From: JAXDJJ01 sp034665745
Lineage (GTDB): Bacteria; Actinomycetota; CADDZG01; WHSQ01
Assembly: GCA_034665745.1 (NCBI GenBank)
Contig: JAXDJJ010000059.1
Location: forward strand, 1 to 22,185
Direction: 5' to 3'
DNA length: 22,185 nt
Below the pieces are notes generated by a model. The model ran no database searches. It had not been told where the DNA came from and saw only the letters and a program-made list of their open reading frames with translations. This document shows positions 1 to 7,112 of the stretch, one piece after another. Position 1 is the first letter of the stretch, and every line of letters starts with the position of its first letter. A program made the translations under genes and the position numbers.

Positions 1-4
1 ACCA

Positions 5-451
5 CTAGGGCAGGTTCGAGAAGGTCGCGGTGACCGTTCCGGATACCGCCATGCTTCCCGGGCACGTTGCATCTCCGCCGATGTATGCGAACACGTCAAG
101 CGTGACGCCACCGGGGATCGCCTGGGGTTCCTCAGTCGAGCCGCACACGAAGAACCCACCATCGGAGGTTCCGTCGCCATCCTGGTCCCATCGGACACGC
201 ACGCCTGCCATGGGATTGACATCGTCTTTCACGGTGATCGAAACGAAAACTTCAGTGGCGGCCGAAGGCAAGGTTGGGATGTTGAGCCCGACGCCACCGG
301 TCTGAGCCGACCCCGCCGAGGGGTTGTCGTAACGGGCCTCGACGACGCGTTCTACCTTGACGACCTTCTTTTTCTTCTTCGCCTGGGCCGGGATCGCCAT
401 GAACGAGGCAGCGAGAGCGAGGGCGATCAACAGCGCCATTGATTTCTTCAT
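5..451 (-). CDS. Small secreted protein with lysine run, unknown function
   Basis: A 148-aa protein. It has a clear Sec signal peptide at residues 1-24 (MKKS, hydrophobic core, AQA cleavage motif). Immediately after the predicted cleavage site come five consecutive lysines and a basic VVKVERVVEARY stretch. The rest is Ser/Gly/Thr/Val-rich and looks like a beta-sandwich. It carries an acidic DQDGDGTSDG segment (about residues 89-98) resembling calcium-binding DxDxDG loops, and two cysteines (in FVCGS and ATCPG) that could form a disulfide once exported. The ATG is preceded by a good Shine-Dalgarno, AAAGGGGA, about 6 nt upstream. It lies about 80 bp downstream of the receiver-domain gene on the same strand and may belong to that signalling cluster. 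I do not recognise the family. Export is well supported; calcium binding and any link to signalling are inference. Confidence 0.8.
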   Translation of the reverse strand: MKKSMALLIALALAASFMAIPAQAKKKKKVVKVERVVEARYDNPSAGSAQTGGVGLNIPTLPSAATEVFVSITVKDDVNPMAGVRVRWDQDGDGTSDGGFFVCGSTEEPQAIPGGVTLDVFAYIGGDATCPGSMAVSGTVTATFSNLP

Positions 452-532
452 CGAGGTCCCCTTTCGGTCCAGTCTGACCCCGAATGGTTCGGCGCTGGCG
501 CTTCAGAAACCTTGTCGGGTGGATCGGTTCCT

Positions 533-940
533 TCAAACGCTGGTCGCTATGTGCAACCCCTGGATCGAGCGGACGGCCTCGAAGCACACCCTGGACAGCT
601 CCGAGATCGCGAGCTTGTCGACGAAATCGTCTGCCCAGTCCGGGTGGAACCTAAGAACCCCCGAGAACGCCACGATCGCTGCGTTCGGTGCAAGTACCCG
701 GAGGAATGGCGCAACGGTTTCTCCATTCATCGCCGACATCATGTAGTCGAGGACGATGAGATCGGGTCGGTTTTGGTGAACCATGTGGAGGGCTTCTTCA
801 CCCGACGCTGCCTCCTTGATCTCTATGAACCCAAAGTCCTCGAGGTGGGACCGCACGACGGCTCTGATGTCCCGCTCGTCGTCGACGATCAGAACCGCAA
901 CATCACGTGGCGATAGTTCTCTACGTCTCCGCAGCTTCAT
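533..940 (-). CDS. Stand-alone response regulator receiver domain protein
   Basis: A 135-aa CheY-like single-domain receiver. Visible features are the acidic pair in VLIVDDERD (residues 20-21), the phospho-acceptor Asp65 in LIVLDYMM, and a Lys near residue 109 in FVDKLAISEL at the position of the conserved receiver lysine. The usual proline after that lysine is replaced by leucine. There is no output domain, so it probably acts by protein-protein interaction or as a phosphate sink. Its ATG overlaps the stop of the upstream HD-GYP regulator gene by 4 nt (ATGA), so the two are almost certainly co-transcribed and translationally coupled. No histidine kinase is encoded in the window. Family assignment is secure; partner and signal are unknown. 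Confidence 0.92.
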   Translation of the reverse strand: MKLRRRRELSPRDVAVLIVDDERDIRAVVRSHLEDFGFIEIKEAASGEEALHMVHQNRPDLIVLDYMMSAMNGETVAPFLRVLAPNAAIVAFSGVLRFHPDWADDFVDKLAISELSRVCFEAVRSIQGLHIATSV

Positions 941-1977
941 CGCGATACCTCACTAGGCTCGGGGGACAAGGCAGTACGGCATTCCATAAAGGCCTCAACG
1001 ACTCCTGGATCGAAATGGGCTCCCGCGCTTCTGCAGATCTCCTCCATCGCCTCCTCGTTCGAACGACGATCCCGATACGGACGGTCGGTGGTGATGGCGT
1101 CGAACGCGTCGGCCACGGCCACGACGCGGCCCAGCAGGGGGATGTCTCCACCAGACAGTCCGATGTATCCGCTGCCGTTCCATCTCTCGTGATGGGTCGC
1201 AGCGATGGTCTCCGCTGCTCGAAGAACCCGTGACCTGCTACCGGCAAGTACGCGAGCGCCGATTGTCGTGTGGCGTTTCATGACCTCGAACTCCTCTTCC
1301 GTCAGAGGTCCGGGCTTTAGCAAGATGTGATCCGGGATCCCGATCTTTCCAAGGTCATGAAGGGGAGCCGCCCGCTCGATGACCTCGATCCTCTCGGCTG
1401 CAAGTCCCAGAGCCTTCGCGATGGAACTGGAAAATCGTCCGACACGCCGGGCGTGCTCGCCGGTTTGGTCATCCCTGAATTCGGCCGCGATGGCCAAGCG
1501 CTCCAAGGTTTCGCGGCGCGCTTCCTCGAGTTCGCTCGTCCTCACTTTGACTTCCGCATCGAGGGATCGATTGCGCATCTCGAGAACCGAATGCAAGCGC
1601 CGGAGCTCTAGTAGATTGCGGACGCGCAGAACGATCTCGACTTTGTCGAACGGTTTGGTCAGGAAATCGGAGGCGCCGGCTCGCAATGCCCTCTCGCGGC
1701 TGCCTCGCGATTCGTCGCCCGTGAGGACGACGATAGGTACGGCGCCCCCACCCACCTGGTTCCGCAGCTCCCCCGTGAGCGCGAATCCATTCAGCCCGGG
1801 CATATGGAGATCCATCAAGACGATGTCGGGCGCCGTCGTCTTGAATAGCTCGATCGCCTCGAAGGGATCGGTGGTGCTAGTGACTTCTGAGTACCCGACA
1901 TCCTCGAGGATCATTTCGAGGAGCTGCACGTTGTCCGGGTTGTCATCAACGACCAGGATCCGGTTCGACCTCAACAT
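937..1977 (-). CDS. Response regulator with HD-GYP phosphodiesterase domain
   Basis: A 346-aa two-domain regulator: CheY-like receiver (about residues 5-120, phospho-acceptor Asp56 in DIVLMDLHMP, Lys in FLTKPFD), a coiled-coil linker (about 125-165), then HD-GYP (about 170-335). HD-GYP proteins hydrolyse cyclic di-GMP using a metal centre bound by His/Asp residues. The HDLGKIG motif (His207-Asp208), the HHERW motif and VADAFDAIT are intact, so activity is plausible. The GYP signature itself reads GYI (residues 270-272). I chose the ATG at 1977 because the receiver begins at once (MLRSNRILVVDD); a longer in-frame start would add 20 non-conserved residues inside the upstream gene. The start overlaps the upstream CAP-domain gene by 7 nt and the stop overlaps the downstream receiver gene by 4 nt. 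Confidence 0.95.
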   Translation of the reverse strand: MLRSNRILVVDDNPDNVQLLEMILEDVGYSEVTSTTDPFEAIELFKTTAPDIVLMDLHMPGLNGFALTGELRNQVGGGAVPIVVLTGDESRGSRERALRAGASDFLTKPFDKVEIVLRVRNLLELRRLHSVLEMRNRSLDAEVKVRTSELEEARRETLERLAIAAEFRDDQTGEHARRVGRFSSSIAKALGLAAERIEVIERAAPLHDLGKIGIPDHILLKPGPLTEEEFEVMKRHTTIGARVLAGSRSRVLRAAETIAATHHERWNGSGYIGLSGGDIPLLGRVVAVADAFDAITTDRPYRDRRSNEEAMEEICRSAGAHFDPGVVEAFMECRTALSPEPSEVSR

Positions 1978-2948
1978 CGGGGCATCCGCATGGATGTAGT
2001 GGGATCGCCATCGCCTGCGAACAACACCGTCACCCACAGTCGCCCATTCGCCATCTTCGAACCCACACCGAAATAGCGGAACGCATCGTGGAGGATGTTT
2101 GCCTTGTGCGCGGGTGACGCCATGAAGGCGTCCATGAGTGACGCAGGCGTGCCTCCAACCCCGACGTTCTCACCGAGGATCGTCCAGCCACCGATGCGGG
2201 TTCTCAGTTGCAGTGTGGACGAATGATGAAGCAAGTTCTTGGCCACCATGGTGCGGGTGTGCGCACGGGCCACACGGGAAAGCTCCGGATCGAGTGTCAG
2301 CTTGTTCGTCAGCGCGGTCGTTCTTACTGCGTTGTGAGCTGTTGCGAATGTTCGCTCGGCGGTGCGGTAACGCCAGCAGGTGCTCGAGGCGGCAACCGCG
2401 GCCCCCGAAGATTCCGCGAGTGGATACGCGAGTGGATCCGGGAGAGCCGGTGCCTTGGGAGCCTTCAGCCCACCCGATAACCGGGCCCGACGAAGGACGA
2501 ACCTGTGGAAAGACCTCCCGTACAAGGTTCCCGAAGCGAAGGCAGAGCGCTTGATCTGTGCACGAGTCGAACCCGCCGCGGGGGAGGGGGCCGCCTCGTA
2601 GGCCCTCCAGTTCGTCGTCACCGGTCGACCTCTGAAGAAGAAGCGCAGGTAACTCTCACTGAGATCGGCATCGACCTGAAAAGCCGACGCGGGGATCACC
2701 CGCGCGAACGATGCACCGATGCACCGATCCTTCGAGCGACATGATCGGGTAGCGGTGCGGCCATATGTTGTTTGGCCGCTTGCGGTGGTGACGCGCAAGC
2801 CCTCGGAACTAACTCGGATCCCTTGGTTCGTCACCCACGACGACCACGCGCGCTCGGTCCGTCCCGGATCCGGAAGCGTCTGGCTCGAGGCGTCGATCGT
2901 CATTGCGAGCCCGAGCCCGACCAACAGCACAACGATGGTCCGGTTCAT
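1971..2948 (-). CDS. Secreted CAP/SCP-domain protein
   Basis: A 325-aa exported protein. It starts with a signal peptide (MNRTIVVLLVGLGLAMTIDASS). A region of unknown fold (about 25-185) follows, rich in Ser, Thr and Arg. The C-terminal part (about 190-320) is a CAP (cysteine-rich secretory/SCP-like) domain. Recognisable pieces are ARAHTRTMV, ILGENVGVGG, FMASPAHKANIL and GRLWVTVLFAG, which supply the cleft histidines and the ENVG block of the bacterial SCP family. The biochemical role of bacterial CAP proteins is mostly unknown; peptidoglycan, lipid or calcium binding have been suggested. The gene overlaps a 56-aa ORF upstream (ATGA) and the HD-GYP regulator downstream (7 nt), so it is inside a signalling operon. 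The N-terminal region could be a substrate-binding module, but I cannot assign it. Confidence 0.9.
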   Translation of the reverse strand: MNRTIVVLLVGLGLAMTIDASSQTLPDPGRTERAWSSWVTNQGIRVSSEGLRVTTASGQTTYGRTATRSCRSKDRCIGASFARVIPASAFQVDADLSESYLRFFFRGRPVTTNWRAYEAAPSPAAGSTRAQIKRSAFASGTLYGRSFHRFVLRRARLSGGLKAPKAPALPDPLAYPLAESSGAAVAASSTCWRYRTAERTFATAHNAVRTTALTNKLTLDPELSRVARAHTRTMVAKNLLHHSSTLQLRTRIGGWTILGENVGVGGTPASLMDAFMASPAHKANILHDAFRYFGVGSKMANGRLWVTVLFAGDGDPTTSMRMPRC

Positions 2949-3115
2949 CGGGCGAGCTCCGCAAGCCAGATCGAAGCTTCCTGCTGGAGTTGGCGACGCT
3001 TACCGAGCTCGGAGACCTCCTCGTCGAGAACGATGACGAGGTCCTCAGAAGGTTGGACAGGGGGCGCTGGAGGCGGTGCGGGGGGACCAACTGCGGGGGA
3101 GCGCAGGATGGGCAT
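2945..3115 (-). CDS. Small 56-aa proline-rich/helical leader ORF
   Basis: A short ORF of 56 codons plus stop. Its TGA overlaps the ATG of the CAP-domain gene in the ATGA arrangement also used by the HD-GYP/receiver pair further down, which is the main reason to believe it is translated. The product has a proline-rich N-terminus (residues 8-22, APPPAPPVQP) followed by an acidic then basic amphipathic helix (EDLVIVLDEEVSELGKRRQL) and ends WLAELAR. A TAA lies four codons upstream of the ATG and no other in-frame start intervenes, so the start is fixed. No strong Shine-Dalgarno is visible. It has no signal peptide or membrane segment. It may be a small cytoplasmic partner or a translational-coupling leader; the function is unknown. 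Confidence 0.5.
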   Translation of the reverse strand: MPILRSPAVGPPAPPPAPPVQPSEDLVIVLDEEVSELGKRRQLQQEASIWLAELAR

Positions 3116-3203
3116 CGCCGGAAATTACCCAGGCAAAGCAACCTGACCAGCACTTTTTGGTAACAAATCGCTTACAAGTGCACGAAAGCCGCAAACCGCA
3201 TGG

Positions 3204-4166
3204 TTAGGGATTGGGGTCCGCTCGCAACTTGTAGCCCACTCCTCTGATGGTCTCTATCTGGGTTGGGTTGGCTGGATCGTCCTCGATCTTCGCTCGGAGT
3301 CGTCTGACCGCCATCGTGATCAGAGATCCACCACCCAGGAATGTATGGCCCCAGACATTGTCCAAGAGGACGTCCCGACTCAAGACCCGTCCTGCCCGCG
3401 TGGCAAGTTCGACGAGGAGCCTGAATTCGGTTGGCGTCAGCTCCACAGGTTCACCGCGTTTGCGCACCTCGAAGGCATCGACATCGATGCTGAGCGGGCC
3501 CACCGTGATCGATGTGGCTTCGGTGGGGGAGGTCCAGTCGGCCTCACCCGTTAGACGTAGCGCCCCAACCTGACTCGTGAGTTCACGTGACTCCGCTTCG
3601 AGCAATCGCGCCTCTGTGACGTCTATCGCAGTGGCTATCGTTCCGAGGATCTCGCCCATCGGCCCGAAGTGAGGTTCAACCGTGCACCGGTAGTGGCGGT
3701 CTTTCCACTCCATCTCATAGGACACATGTTGGCCCTTCAGTGCGCGTCGTTCCGCGGCGATCGGCTCGAAGTTGGGATCGTCGGTGCCGAAGTTTTCGAA
3801 CATCGTGAGGCCGACGAGTTCATTCTCCTCGAGCCCTTGTTGTCTCAAGCCACTACCCCAGATCCATGTGTACCGAAGCTGTGGGTCACACGACCACAGG
3901 ATCAGAGGCAACCGTTCGTTCAGGACGGCCAGCCTCGCCTCGCTCTCCTTCAATCGCGATTCCAGCGTGGCCTCATGGGTCACGTCGCGCACGAAACCCA
4001 GAGTCATGGGTTGTCCATCCTCGTCATGGGCGAGCTCCGCTTTCAGCTCGATCACCAGCTGGGTCCCGTCCTTCTTGCGAACCCGCATCCTCCCGAGGAA
4101 GGGTTTGCCATTCCATATCTCTTCTGTGACCGTCCGAACGCTTTCGAACTCTTCGTCTGGAATCAA
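3204..4166 (-). CDS. PAS-domain sensor with OmpR-type winged-helix DNA-binding domain
   Basis: From the only canonical start in the open frame (TTG at 4166) this is 320 aa. The order is: C-terminal half of a PAS domain with PAC-like end (residues 1-60, KKDGTQLVIELKAEL then GFVRDVT), a short linker helix, a second PAS domain (about 75-190, ending in TIATAIDVTEAR), a coiled region, then a PhoB/OmpR winged helix (about 222-316; LTPTEFRLLVELA, AVRRLRAK, IRGVGYKL). There is no receiver or kinase domain, so it reads as a one-component regulator in which PAS domains sense a small ligand, redox or light signal and the winged helix binds DNA. The TTG start cuts the first PAS domain in half, so the true product is longer or the gene is damaged; see the entry at 4167-4427. 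Domain calls are confident; ligand and targets are unknown. Confidence 0.85.
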   Translation of the reverse strand: MIPDEEFESVRTVTEEIWNGKPFLGRMRVRKKDGTQLVIELKAELAHDEDGQPMTLGFVRDVTHEATLESRLKESEARLAVLNERLPLILWSCDPQLRYTWIWGSGLRQQGLEENELVGLTMFENFGTDDPNFEPIAAERRALKGQHVSYEMEWKDRHYRCTVEPHFGPMGEILGTIATAIDVTEARLLEAESRELTSQVGALRLTGEADWTSPTEATSITVGPLSIDVDAFEVRKRGEPVELTPTEFRLLVELATRAGRVLSRDVLLDNVWGHTFLGGGSLITMAVRRLRAKIEDDPANPTQIETIRGVGYKLRADPNP

Positions 4167-4427
4167 AGAGCGCCATGCGTCCGCTCCGGTGAGCTCGGCG
4201 GGTTCGTAGCCGTAAAGCTCTGCCAGCCCTTCACCTATCTCGAATACCTGGCGACCGCCCTCGGGAGTCTGACGGGCTTTGTAGTAATAGGGCCAAGTCT
4301 CTGTGGAGATAGGTGTGCCTTTCGTCGTTCGTCGGAACGAGGTGGGAGGTAACTCAACCTCGGAAGAGGTCTGGAGTGATGAGGCTACTCCTCAATCGTC
4401 GCCACGCGTCGTCGGAACCGCGCGCAT
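4167..4427 (-). pseudogene. 5' coding extension of the PAS regulator, interrupted by an in-frame TGA
   Basis: This 326-bp interval before the acetyltransferase stop is not empty. Read on the minus strand in the frame of the PAS regulator, it stays open from 4391 to 4167. It encodes the missing first half of the PAS domain, including QVFEIGEGLAELYGYEPAEL and TGADAWRSLI, joining directly to IPDEEF at the TTG. No ATG, GTG or TTG occurs in that open stretch. The nearest ATG in the same frame is at 4427..4425, but a TGA at 4394..4392 interrupts it after 11 codons (MRAVPTTRGDD). So either the gene carries a nonsense mutation or assembly error near 4392, or translation begins at a non-canonical codon. 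The remaining bases (4428-4492) show no gene. Confidence 0.6.
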
Positions 4428-4492
4428 TTCTGATCTCGTGCCGGAAATGTGAAGGATGACTGGGCGCTCCGTCACGTCCGCTGGACAAGGTG

Positions 4493-5020
4493 TCACGCGT
4501 TGCGTGTTAGATGCTCGTTCAATTGAGGTGGTGGGGCGGTCAGGGGACGCAGAGTCCGCTGCCACCAGCCGACGTCATGCCACTCGCCAAGTTTGAATCC
4601 GACGTTCTTCTGGTGAGCGATCTTCTCGAAGCCGAACGACTCGAACAGACCCACGCTAGCGGGATTCGGGAGAGTCGTTCCGGCGAAGGCATTGACGAAC
4701 CCTTGCTGCGTGAGCCGTTCGAGCAGGGCCGCGAGCAACTCACGGCCGAGCCCTGACCCGCGCGCGTGCTCCGCGAGGTAGATCGAAACCTCGACCGACC
4801 ACTGGTAGGCGGCACGACGATGGAACGGCCCGGCGTACGCGTACCCCGCGCAAGCGCCATCCCTCTCGAGCACGAGCCACTCGTGACTGGCGGCGATGCG
4901 CTCGGAGACCTCTTGTTCGGTCGGAACCTCGGTCTCGAAGGAGATAGCGGTCTCTTGAACGATCGGTGCGTAGATGGCGAGCACCCCCGACGCATCTCGT
5001 TCCGTGGCGAGTCGGATCAT
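4493..5020 (-). CDS. GNAT N-acetyltransferase, phosphinothricin acetyltransferase (Pat/MnaT) type
   Basis: A 175-aa acetyl-CoA-dependent N-acetyltransferase of the Pat/Bar/YncA branch. Family blocks are visible in order: an N-terminal YAPIVQETAISFETEVP, AYQWSVEVSIYL, the acetyl-CoA loop RGSGLG (residues 87-92), then NPASVGLFESFGFE and VGFKLGEWHDVGWWQ. Relatives acetylate phosphinothricin, methionine sulfoximine/sulfone or other amino-acid-like substrates and often serve as general detoxification enzymes. Full length for the family. It is divergent from the DUF664 gene (50 bp between starts) and sits upstream of the PAS regulator on the same strand, with a gap. The true substrate cannot be told from sequence. 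Confidence 0.93.
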   Translation of the reverse strand: MIRLATERDASGVLAIYAPIVQETAISFETEVPTEQEVSERIAASHEWLVLERDGACAGYAYAGPFHRRAAYQWSVEVSIYLAEHARGSGLGRELLAALLERLTQQGFVNAFAGTTLPNPASVGLFESFGFEKIAHQKNVGFKLGEWHDVGWWQRTLRPLTAPPPQLNEHLTRNA

Positions 5021-5070
5021 GTACTGATTATCGCGGCCGTGGGGCGCCGTTCGCCTGAGACAATGGAGCG

Positions 5071-5610
5071 ATGACGGACCTCGATGACCACGGTCGACCG
5101 GAACCTCCCCTGACCGGGGACGAAACCGCCACCTTGCTGGGCTATCTCGACTATCAGCGCGCGACCCTCGCGTGGAAATGCTCGGGGCTGGACTCGGCGG
5201 GGTTCAACGCGACCGTCGGTGTTTCGACGATGACCCTTGGTGGCCTGCTCAAGCACATGGCCTTGGTCGAGGAATCCTGGTTCTCCCGGTGGCTTCACGG
5301 ACGAGAGATGCAACCCCGCTGGCAAGAGATCGACTGGAAGGCAGATCCGGACTGGGAATGGCGCACCGCTGCCGAGGACTCACCCGAGGAGCTTCGTGCA
5401 TTGTGGCAAGACGCGGTGGAGCGATCTCGTGCGCTGATCGCGGAGGCTCTGGAGACTGGAGACCTGGGTCAGCTGTCCAAGCGCACCTGGCCCGACGGTC
5501 GAGCTCCCAGCCTTCGATGGATCGTGACCCACATGATCGAGGAATACGCGCGCCACAACGGCCACGCCGACCTACTGCGCGAATCGGTGGACGGAGAAAC
5601 AGGGGAGTAG
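5071..5610 (+). CDS. DUF664 / DinB-fold protein
   Basis: A 179-aa four-helix-bundle protein of the DinB/YfiT superfamily, DUF664 subgroup. Diagnostic segments are TLGGLLKHMALVEESWF and the C-terminal HMIEEYARHNGHADLLRE, which provide the histidines of the usual three-His metal site. Many actinobacterial members are thought to use mycothiol or another low-molecular-weight thiol to modify or detoxify electrophiles. The ATG follows ATGGAGCG, giving a close GGAG ribosome-binding site. It is divergent from the GNAT gene and convergent with the ACT-domain gene 25 bp downstream. Cytoplasmic; substrate unknown. Confidence 0.88.
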   Translation: MTDLDDHGRPEPPLTGDETATLLGYLDYQRATLAWKCSGLDSAGFNATVGVSTMTLGGLLKHMALVEESWFSRWLHGREMQPRWQEIDWKADPDWEWRTAAEDSPEELRALWQDAVERSRALIAEALETGDLGQLSKRTWPDGRAPSLRWIVTHMIEEYARHNGHADLLRESVDGETGE

Positions 5611-5635
5611 CAAAGGTCAGACGGGCGTCAGGAAA

Positions 5636-6313
5636 CTAGGAAGCTCTCAAAGAGAGGCCTAAGTTCGATTTCGCCGCCTGCGCGATCCGCGCAAGATGCA
5701 TCAAGTCTTGCAACTCGGTCTTCCGGAAGCGGGGACCATGCTTGCGTGCAACCAGGAGTGCTTCGTCCGCTCGGCCGAGTGGGATGGCAGCGATCTCGTA
5801 GCTCATCTTTCCCATCCGCCAAGCAGGCGGCATCCAGAACGATGGACTGAATCGGCGCGGGCCGTCCAACGGCATCCAAGGTGTCGTGATGTTCGCCATC
5901 GACGGAGCCGAGGAGCTTGCAGTGATGACGTCCGGAGGGGCCCCAGACTTGATCGCGACACACCAACTCGCCCACATCGCGGCGGGGATCCCCTCAACAA
6001 GCCGATCGAGAGCCTCTGTCGAGGTCGCTTCCGAGAGTGATGCAGCAAGTTCCATCGGAGACCTAGACGGGACCTCTCGGTCCAGAGCCCTTATCGCTTC
6101 AACAACGGCCGAAGGCACGAGCTCGGCCGCGTGCCTGAGAGCCTCGGCGGCCCCATCGGGCGCCTCGACACAAAGGTCATCGACGGCGATGCCATCGTCA
6201 CGTTCTATGACATCCAAGCTCACGATATTGACGCCCCCGCGTCCGAGAGCAAGAGCCAGGCTCCCGAGTACTCCTGGTTGATCCGGTAGAGACACTCTCA
6301 ATGCGAACAGCAT
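5636..6313 (-). CDS. ACT-domain amino-acid-binding regulatory protein
   Basis: A 225-aa protein starting MLFALRVSLPDQPGVLGSLA, the classic first strand and helix of an ACT domain (about residues 1-70, GGVNIVSLDVIERD). The C-terminal two-thirds (about 95-225) resembles a small GAF-like sensor fold (ALDRLVEGIPAAMWASWCVAI and later RKTELQDLMHLARIAQ), but I am less sure of that. ACT domains bind amino acids and regulate metabolic enzymes; here no catalytic domain is attached, so it is probably a ligand-responsive regulator. I moved the start to the ATG at 6313: a longer frame exists to 6496 but its extra 61 residues are Arg/Asn-rich with no family resemblance. It converges on the DUF664 gene and is divergent from the SRPBCC-like gene. 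Confidence 0.8.
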   Translation of the reverse strand: MLFALRVSLPDQPGVLGSLALALGRGGVNIVSLDVIERDDGIAVDDLCVEAPDGAAEALRHAAELVPSAVVEAIRALDREVPSRSPMELAASLSEATSTEALDRLVEGIPAAMWASWCVAIKSGAPPDVITASSSAPSMANITTPWMPLDGPRRFSPSFWMPPAWRMGKMSYEIAAIPLGRADEALLVARKHGPRFRKTELQDLMHLARIAQAAKSNLGLSLRAS

Positions 6314-6430
6314 CCATGCGCTCCGATCTCTAGAACGATCAAGAGCGAAAGGTATGAGTCGGCGATTTCGGGGCCGTTCCAGTCGTGTAACGACCTGGTT
6401 ATTTCGAAGTTTCGAAGAGGGAGGATGATT

Positions 6431-6476
6431 GTTATTGCGCGCAGCTACCGCATAGCGATAGTCCAGCGCGGTAGCT
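6431..6476. repeat. 46-bp palindromic repeat, copy 1
   Basis: Aligns without gaps to 8353-8398 at 36 of 46 positions. It contains its own perfect 9-bp inverted repeat, AGCTACCGC (6443-6451) and GCGGTAGCT (6468-6476). Its outer arms pair as in copy 2 if G-U pairs are allowed on the plus-strand transcript. It ends 2 nt before the AAGGAAGG ribosome-binding site of the SRPBCC-like gene, so it could act as a leader hairpin or operator. The copies are seen directly; the function is inferred. Confidence 0.7.
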
Positions 6477-6488
6477 AGAAGGAAGGTG

Positions 6489-7112
6489 ATGGCCACGGAC
6501 AGCCCGCCCCACGACCTCGCTATCGATCGTTTATTGGCGGTCTATGACGTGCGCAGTCACCACTCGATCGAGGTGGATGCCGCGCCCGCAGCTGTGTACC
6601 AAGCCGTTCGGGAGCTGGACCTCGGCCGCTCTCTACCTGTTGCGGCCCTGATGTTCGTGCGGACGATCCCACGTCTCCTAACCGGCAAGGTACGGCCGAG
6701 CCGCTCGATCACTCTGGAAGACATCGTTCAAGCCGGCTTCACGATCCTCGAGGAACGGCCCCCCAACGAGCTCGTCATCGGCGCGGTCGGGAGGTTCTGG
6801 AGGCCGGACAGCGGCGTCGTTCCCGTCACTGTTGAGGAGTTCGGAACTTTCAACGAGCCCGGCTTCGCGAGATCCGCCATGAGCTTCGCTGTGGAAGAAC
6901 GAGGGGAAGGCTCACTCCTTGCGACCGAAACCCGCGTCGCGTGCACGGACGCCTCAGCTCGCCGCAAGTTTTCCCTCTACTGGCGAGCCATCGGACCCTT
7001 CTCGGGGTTGATCCGCCGGATCGTCCTCGCAGACATCAAGCGAGCCGCAGAGAAGGTTGATCCAGGCGAGGTGCCTAGAACCGGCGTGGGTCGCCAGGGA
7101 ATCGAACCCTGA
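6489..7112 (+). CDS. SRPBCC-like (START/polyketide-cyclase fold) protein
   Basis: A 207-aa cytoplasmic protein. The opening HHSIEVDAAPAAVYQAVREL is the usual first strand and helix of the SRPBCC ligand-binding fold. Later segments (LVIGAVGRFWRP, AMSFAVEERGEGSLLATETRV) and the C-terminal long helix (LYWRAIGPFSGLIRRIVLADIKRAAE) fit that fold, which binds hydrophobic ligands in a deep cavity. The specific ligand is unknown. I prefer the ATG at 6489 over a GTG at 6486 because AAGGA at 6479-6483 is then 5 nt upstream. The last residues (GVGRQGIEP) and the TGA stop lie inside the 47-bp tRNA-Lys fragment, so the gene ends antisense to tRNA sequence. A palindrome abuts its ribosome-binding site. Confidence 0.78.
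   Translation: MATDSPPHDLAIDRLLAVYDVRSHHSIEVDAAPAAVYQAVRELDLGRSLPVAALMFVRTIPRLLTGKVRPSRSITLEDIVQAGFTILEERPPNELVIGAVGRFWRPDSGVVPVTVEEFGTFNEPGFARSAMSFAVEERGEGSLLATETRVACTDASARRKFSLYWRAIGPFSGLIRRIVLADIKRAAEKVDPGEVPRTGVGRQGIEP

Noticed and set aside
1978..2037. Longer HD-GYP regulator beginning at 2037
   Set aside because: The 20 extra residues are unlike any receiver N-terminus and lie inside the CAP coding sequence; the ATG at 1977 starts directly before the first receiver strand.
2809..3153. 114-aa minus-strand frame across the CAP gene start
   Set aside because: It is Arg/Ser-rich shadow sequence; the frame that fits the ATGA overlap with the CAP gene is the 56-aa ORF at 2945-3115.
3151..3182. 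Inverted repeat GCACTT...AAGTGC after the PAS regulator as a terminator
   Set aside because: Only 6 bp with a 20-nt spacer and no following T-run on the relevant strand.
4392..4394. TGA recoded as a sense codon in the PAS regulator
   Set aside because: Intact genes throughout the window use TGA as the terminator (for example HD-GYP, TIGR03084, fdhD), so general reassignment is not credible; a mutation or error is simpler.
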